Shown here in pieces: positions 48,265 through 52,346 of a stretch of DNA of 52,346 bases. Source of the stretch: Betaproteobacteria bacterium (GTDB lineage Bacteria > Pseudomonadota > Gammaproteobacteria > Burkholderiales > Burkholderiaceae_D); the NCBI GenBank assembly GCA_025356395.1, contig JANXTA010000007.1, forward strand, positions 1-52,346. Direction: 5' to 3'. The position numbers and the translations under genes were made by a program. Position 1 is the first letter of the stretch. Every line of letters starts with the position of its first letter. Under the pieces are notes generated by a model, which was given only the letters and a program-made list of their open reading frames with translations, made no database searches and was not told the DNA's origin.

Positions 48265-49932
48265 CTAGGACGCGGACATTGCGACTTGAACAAGTTTGAC
48301 GAGGAGCAGGCCAGCGGCTATCAAAAGATAACCACGCAACACGATCATCCAAGTCTTGTTGAGCAAGGTAAGCGCGACGGGTGGCAACGACACGAGCGGG
48401 GGCATTCTCCATCTCTCGCGCGATTCTTCAGGGACGGGCAGCGCGGTATCCACAGCCGCTCCTCGCTGCTTGTCATACAGCTTGACAAGCCCGCTCAACA
48501 CTACGGTCAACACAGATCCTCCAAAAAGCACACCGAGGATTTCGCCCTCGGTGATGGCCGGGAACAGGACAGAGGCTGTCAGGATCACCGACAACATCAC
48601 CAGCACGGCGATGACACCGGCGGTGAATACATTCAGCTTGCGCGAATTGACCCAGGGTCCCAGGACAGCACGATCGTTGCAAAGCAACAGCAAGAAGACT
48701 GTTGCGCTCGGCAGCAACACGCCGGCCAACGACTGGACGAGATTCGTCAACAGACCGAGGGGTATCCCGGGTGTGAGGACCAAGGCCGCAGCCAAAACAA
48801 TCAGCCCTCCGTACACCACGTAGAACAGCTTGGCGTCGCCGGGTTTACGGTGAAGCGAATGACGCGCCGTAAACACGTCCCCGATCGCATAGGCGGTCGA
48901 CAACGACACGGCGCAAGCGCCGATGATCGAGGCGTCGATCAGCGCAACCGCAAAGAGCACGCCAGGCAGGCGACCAAAGCGATGCTCCATTCCGGTGGCC
49001 ACTGCAGCCGCATCGCTGAACGCGCCGAACTCGGATGTTCCAGTGAATGTCGCCGCTGTGAAAGACATCATCGCCATCGCGCCGATGATGACGATTGCAA
49101 TGCCGATCCAGAGATCGATGCGTCCGTAGCGAAGAAAGCGAGGCGTTATCCGTTTGTCGATGACATAGCTCTGTTGAAAGAATAGTTGCCACGGTGCGAC
49201 GGTTGTCCCCACGACGGCAATGATCAGGAGCAGCACTTCACTGAGCTTCGCGTCTTTGGGCATCTGTGGGATGAGCGCGTCATGAGCGATTTGCCCGATT
49301 GCTGGATGAATCATGAGGAAAATCGGAATCAACAAGAGACTTCCGGCGACGAGCAGCATCGAAATGCGCTCGAACTTTCGAAAGTCACCTGTACTTGCGG
49401 ATCCGATGATGATAAGTGCAGAGATCAGGACACCCCAAAACTTGGAAACCCCCAAATAGTCGAGGCCAAAGCTGATTCCAATGAACTCGGTCACGATTGT
49501 CAAGGCGTTTAGGACAAACAGATCAATGACGCTGAAAGCACCCCAGAATCTACCGAATCGCTCGAAGATCAATCGTGCATGACCTACACCGGTCACCGCA
49601 CCCAGACGTAGCACCATCTCTTGATTGACGAAGAGAACGGGAACAAGCAGCAAAAGCGTCCACAGCAAGGAAGTGCCGTAGTTCTGACCTGCCTGCGTAT
49701 AGGTGCCGAAAGCGCCTGCGTCGTTATCACCAACCATCACGATCAAGCCGGGACCGAGAATGGCGAGCAAAGTAGTCAGACGGTGACGCCATGTCGTGCG
49801 CGGACTGGTGTCGCCTTCCCGGATAGTCCCGAAAGCTCCACGAATATCGCCGATATGTGCAGGATCGAGCACTGCGTGATCGGAATGCGTCGGCTCAATC
49901 AACGATTGAGTTACTACGTGAGTAGAAGGCAT
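48265..49932 (-). CDS. NRAMP-family transporter, NRMT (magnesium)-like metal site
   Basis: The 555-residue protein has a soluble N-terminus of about 50 residues and eleven or more membrane segments. It belongs to the NRAMP/SLC11 family: ILGPGLIVMVGDNDAGAFG in helix 1 and IIAVVGTTVAPWQLFFQQ in helix 6. Canonical NRAMPs have DPGN in helix 1 and a metal-binding Met in helix 6 (MPH). Here these read D71-A-G-A74 and A246-P-W248, so the soft sulfur ligand is gone. Loss of the Met is the hallmark of NRAMP-related magnesium transporters (NRMT), which bind hydrated Mg2+. The neighbouring MgtC and MgtE_N-like genes agree. It begins 113 bases after the small MgtE_N-like gene. Mn2+ transport is the alternative but is less likely. 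Confidence 0.85.
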   Translation of the reverse strand: MPSTHVVTQSLIEPTHSDHAVLDPAHIGDIRGAFGTIREGDTSPRTTWRHRLTTLLAILGPGLIVMVGDNDAGAFGTYTQAGQNYGTSLLWTLLLLVPVLFVNQEMVLRLGAVTGVGHARLIFERFGRFWGAFSVIDLFVLNALTIVTEFIGISFGLDYLGVSKFWGVLISALIIIGSASTGDFRKFERISMLLVAGSLLLIPIFLMIHPAIGQIAHDALIPQMPKDAKLSEVLLLIIAVVGTTVAPWQLFFQQSYVIDKRITPRFLRYGRIDLWIGIAIVIIGAMAMMSFTAATFTGTSEFGAFSDAAAVATGMEHRFGRLPGVLFAVALIDASIIGACAVSLSTAYAIGDVFTARHSLHRKPGDAKLFYVVYGGLIVLAAALVLTPGIPLGLLTNLVQSLAGVLLPSATVFLLLLCNDRAVLGPWVNSRKLNVFTAGVIAVLVMLSVILTASVLFPAITEGEILGVLFGGSVLTVVLSGLVKLYDKQRGAAVDTALPVPEESRERWRMPPLVSLPPVALTLLNKTWMIVLRGYLLIAAGLLLVKLVQVAMSAS

Positions 49933-50045
49933 ATTATTCTCTCGGATATTTATCTAAGGCATCATTTTTGAGGAAAGGTGATCGATTGGTAAAGGCATGG
50001 CCGGCAAGTCGAGTTCGAGGCAACTGCCAGCTCGCGTGAATGTCG

Positions 50046-50345
50046 TCAGACAGTCGTTGCCTTTACCCAATCCCGTGCCGCAATCAGGCGCCTCGTACCG
50101 TCTGCAATATGGCGCGATCGCACCTTGTAAGGCAGGCGACTGAAGACCAGGACTCGGGCAGCAAGTGGCACCATCGACAGAGCGTCCGCAATGGTGCGAG
50201 CGGACATCGTCGATATCGCTGAAGCGAATGCGGTGGGGCCGCATTCAGCCAACAAACCGTTCAAGACGGAAGGGCGATGAGCAGCGATTGATGCTTGGAG
50301 TGCGTACCTGAGCACGCGGTTACGGCGGTGAAAATAGAGCAGCAT
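50046..50345 (-). CDS. Small MgtE_N-like protein
   Basis: The 99-residue protein begins MLLYFHRRNRVLRYALQASI and then reads PSVLNGLLAECGPTAFASAI and TIADALSMVPLAARVLVFSR. The helical repeats with the ALSMVPxxARxxVFSRLP pattern resemble the N-terminal (Mg2+-sensing) domain of MgtE channels, but the CBS and membrane domains are absent. GGAAG lies about six bases before the ATG. It follows a 34-codon leader-like ORF by 44 bases and precedes the NRMT-like gene on the same strand. A regulatory role sensing Mg2+ is plausible; the family call is tentative. Confidence 0.55.
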   Translation of the reverse strand: MLLYFHRRNRVLRYALQASIAAHRPSVLNGLLAECGPTAFASAISTMSARTIADALSMVPLAARVLVFSRLPYKVRSRHIADGTRRLIAARDWVKATTV

Positions 50346-50389
50346 GGGATTCTTCCGAGGCGGCAGCCGCCCGGAGAGCCCGTCCGCTT

Positions 50390-50494
50390 TTACGCGAAAG
50401 AAGGCATCCAGGTGGTCGCTGGGTCTACTAGTTCAAGAATAAACATCAAGAAGTCGATCAGCGCGCATCGGCGCGAACTAGGAGCGGGGTCCAT
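50390..50494 (-). CDS. Short leader-peptide ORF, MDPAPS type
   Basis: A 34-codon ORF starts ATG at 50494 with an excellent AAAGGAG ribosome site seven bases upstream and reads MDPAPSSRRCALIDFLMFIL, then ELVDPATTWMPSFA. Its first six residues match those of the 12-codon ORF at 51316-51354 except one (MDPxPS), and the DNA around both starts is alike. The acidic-proline N-terminus recalls MgtL (MEPDPTPLP...), the leader peptide of Salmonella mgtA, where such sequences destabilise ribosomes at low Mg2+. It lies 44 bases before the MgtE_N-like gene, in front of the NRMT-like transporter. Confidence 0.6.
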   Translation of the reverse strand: MDPAPSSRRCALIDFLMFILELVDPATTWMPSFA

Positions 50495-50505
50495 GGATTT
50501 CTCCT
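50477..50505 (-). repeat. Leader repeat copy A around the MDPAPS start
   Basis: On the minus strand this copy carries GAGAAA, the palindrome TCCATGGA with the start codon, and CCTAGT. Copy B at 51337-51366 has the same elements at the same spacing with one indel and about four differences. The identical blocks flank and include the start codon. Confidence 0.6.
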
Positions 50506-50643
50506 TTCAACAAGTTGACAAGCGGGTGCGTTGGAACTGCCGTACGGCAGATGATTATCGAAGCGTCGATCCGTCATTCAACATCACGTCCGAAGTTAAT
50601 AGATATCTTCACGCCTCAATTCACCGGAGCGGAACATCCGATA

Positions 50644-51036
50644 TCAATCGGTTCCCGTGACTGCGCATCGGATTCTGCGCATCGACCAGACCGTACATCG
50701 ATCGAGCGTTGCGATTCTTGCCAGACCGGCAGCATGTCGAATCCCGATTTGATTCCGCGAAACCAGGTTGGTCAGGATGGCTGGACCAGACGCATGTTCA
50801 GAATCCAGAAAAAATCGTGGCGAGGGCTGTAGATGGCGGTTCATCGCTCGTTCTTGCCGAAACAAGGCGACGAATCGAACAATGGAGCCGGCCCGGTCTC
50901 CGTGTTTTTCCAAGCCGCAACCGATTGCTCTCATTGCTCCCGTCGTTGCGTGACGAAATGCGTGGAACGAGGCGCGTGCAGCGATTGCGGCGGTGACGGC
51001 AAAGCGTCCGCACGCCTGGATGATGTATTCGGTCAT
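50644..51036 (-). CDS. Unrecognised 130-residue ORF with strong ribosome site
   Basis: The ORF starts ATG at 51036 with GGAG five bases upstream (GGAGCAGCC-ATG) and reads MTEYIIQACGRFAVTAAIAA near the start, followed by RASFHAFRHATTGAMRAIGC. The N-terminal half is Ala-rich and helical; the rest is basic with no motif I recognise and no membrane segment. It lies between the two MDPxPS leader ORFs on the same strand, in the position occupied by the MgtE_N-like gene after the second leader. It could be a genuine small gene or a chance frame; the ribosome site is its main support. Confidence 0.4.
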   Translation of the reverse strand: MTEYIIQACGRFAVTAAIAARASFHAFRHATTGAMRAIGCGLEKHGDRAGSIVRFVALFRQERAMNRHLQPSPRFFLDSEHASGPAILTNLVSRNQIGIRHAAGLARIATLDRCTVWSMRRIRCAVTGTD

Positions 51037-51315
51037 GGCTGCTCCTCGACCTGCCGACCGGCGCATGGGCGGCGCCGGAAGAAAGTCTCGTGACGTGCAT
51101 CGAAGCGAGCGACGAACGGCCGATGGCCGTACCTCGCCCAGCTCGTGCACTGGCACTCCGGGTTTCACGTCAAACGACGCGTGACCCGAAATCAGTTTAC
51201 GAAGGGAGGGGCTTGATCGTTCTGCCAGAGGAGGCAGAGGGAACCACGATGACGCACCGTCCCGCTTATTCAGCGAGATGGCGGTAAGAGACAACTCTTG
51301 CCAGCGATCCGCTGA

Positions 51316-51354
51316 TCAACTTGAATAGGGTGATCGACTAGGGCAAGGGTCCAT
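51316..51354 (-). CDS. Short leader-peptide ORF, MDPCPS type
   Basis: A 12-codon ORF reads MDPCPSRSPYSS and stops. GAGAAAG lies about four bases before the ATG. The start region repeats that of the 34-codon ORF at 50390-50494. Three prolines in twelve residues and Asp at position 2 fit the pattern of ribosome-destabilising leader peptides such as MgtL. It would be the most upstream element of the minus-strand Mg2+-type cluster. Confidence 0.5.
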   Translation of the reverse strand: MDPCPSRSPYSS

Positions 51355-51366
51355 GGACTTTCTCGT
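51337..51366 (-). repeat. Leader repeat copy B around the MDPCPS start
   Basis: Second copy of the start-codon element described at 50477-50505: minus-strand GAGAAAG, TCCATGGA and CCTAGT, with the same spacing between the last two blocks. Confidence 0.55.
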
Positions 51367-51400
51367 TTGCTATGACGGGCCGGAGTGTCTGCCTTGAAGA

Positions 51401-52346
<946 letters not shown>

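Overview
The window is GC-rich, densely packed DNA from a free-living, facultatively aerobic Gram-negative bacterium. A DUF934 gene overlapping the sulfite reductase gene, a homoprotocatechuate (hpa) cluster with an HpaR-type regulator, and a cydDCABX operon together point to a betaproteobacterium, probably Burkholderiales-like. This is inference from gene content, not from a marker gene.

Layout. 1-4361: sulfite reductase with its DUF934 partner, then a divergent GAF-PAS hybrid histidine kinase. 4371-7051: a frameshifted periplasmic-type L-asparaginase and a phospholipase C-family phosphoesterase. 7091-12896 (minus): a run of low-oxygen or stress-type genes (succinate-semialdehyde dehydrogenase, Acg-like nitroreductase, AdhP, universal stress protein) ending in a wrecked alcohol dehydrogenase joined to a broken EAL domain. 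13338-15814: BON-domain, DUF1269, eRF1-like and Crp-family stress proteins. 15972-21093: a CPA1 antiporter and an aspartate decarboxylase/aspartate-alanine antiporter pair (aspD-aspT). 21430-27781: a complete cytochrome bd system, cydD-cydC-cydA-cydB plus the 53-residue cydX. Near-perfect FNR-type boxes lie upstream of the stress genes and between aspT and cydD, suggesting one oxygen-responsive block.

27765-32381: a 3,4-dihydroxyphenylacetate-type catabolic operon with a two-subunit LigA/LigB ring-cleavage enzyme, hpaE and split hpaG2/hpaG1. It faces a MarR/HpaR regulator across a perfect palindromic operator. 32410-34918: a YkgJ-family metal-cluster protein and an IlvD/Edd dehydratase. 35000-41661: a copper/silver efflux operon (small Cys/His/Met protein, cusC, cusB fused to a CusF domain, cusA, cusF). 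41779-45514: a PHB-depolymerase-family esterase, then a graveyard of relics (PaaX-like regulator with an internal stop, a crotonase that has lost its own stop, a TonB-receptor N-terminus, a beta-propeller C-terminus).

From about 45.8 kb to the end the DNA is visibly more AT-rich and ends in a decayed IS3-family transposase, as expected of acquired DNA. It carries the most interesting locus: an apparent Mg2+-acquisition cluster, all on the minus strand. In transcription order it holds a 12-codon leader peptide (MDPCPS...), a 130-residue ORF, a second leader peptide (MDPAPS...), a small MgtE_N-like protein, an NRAMP-family transporter whose metal-site residues look like those of NRAMP-related magnesium transporters, an OprB-like porin and an MgtC-family protein. 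The two leaders share nucleotide sequence around the start and an acidic-proline N-terminus like that of the Salmonella MgtL leader. This suggests a ribosome-based Mg2+ sensor controlling a non-standard Mg2+ importer. All functions are read from sequence by recognition; no searches were run.
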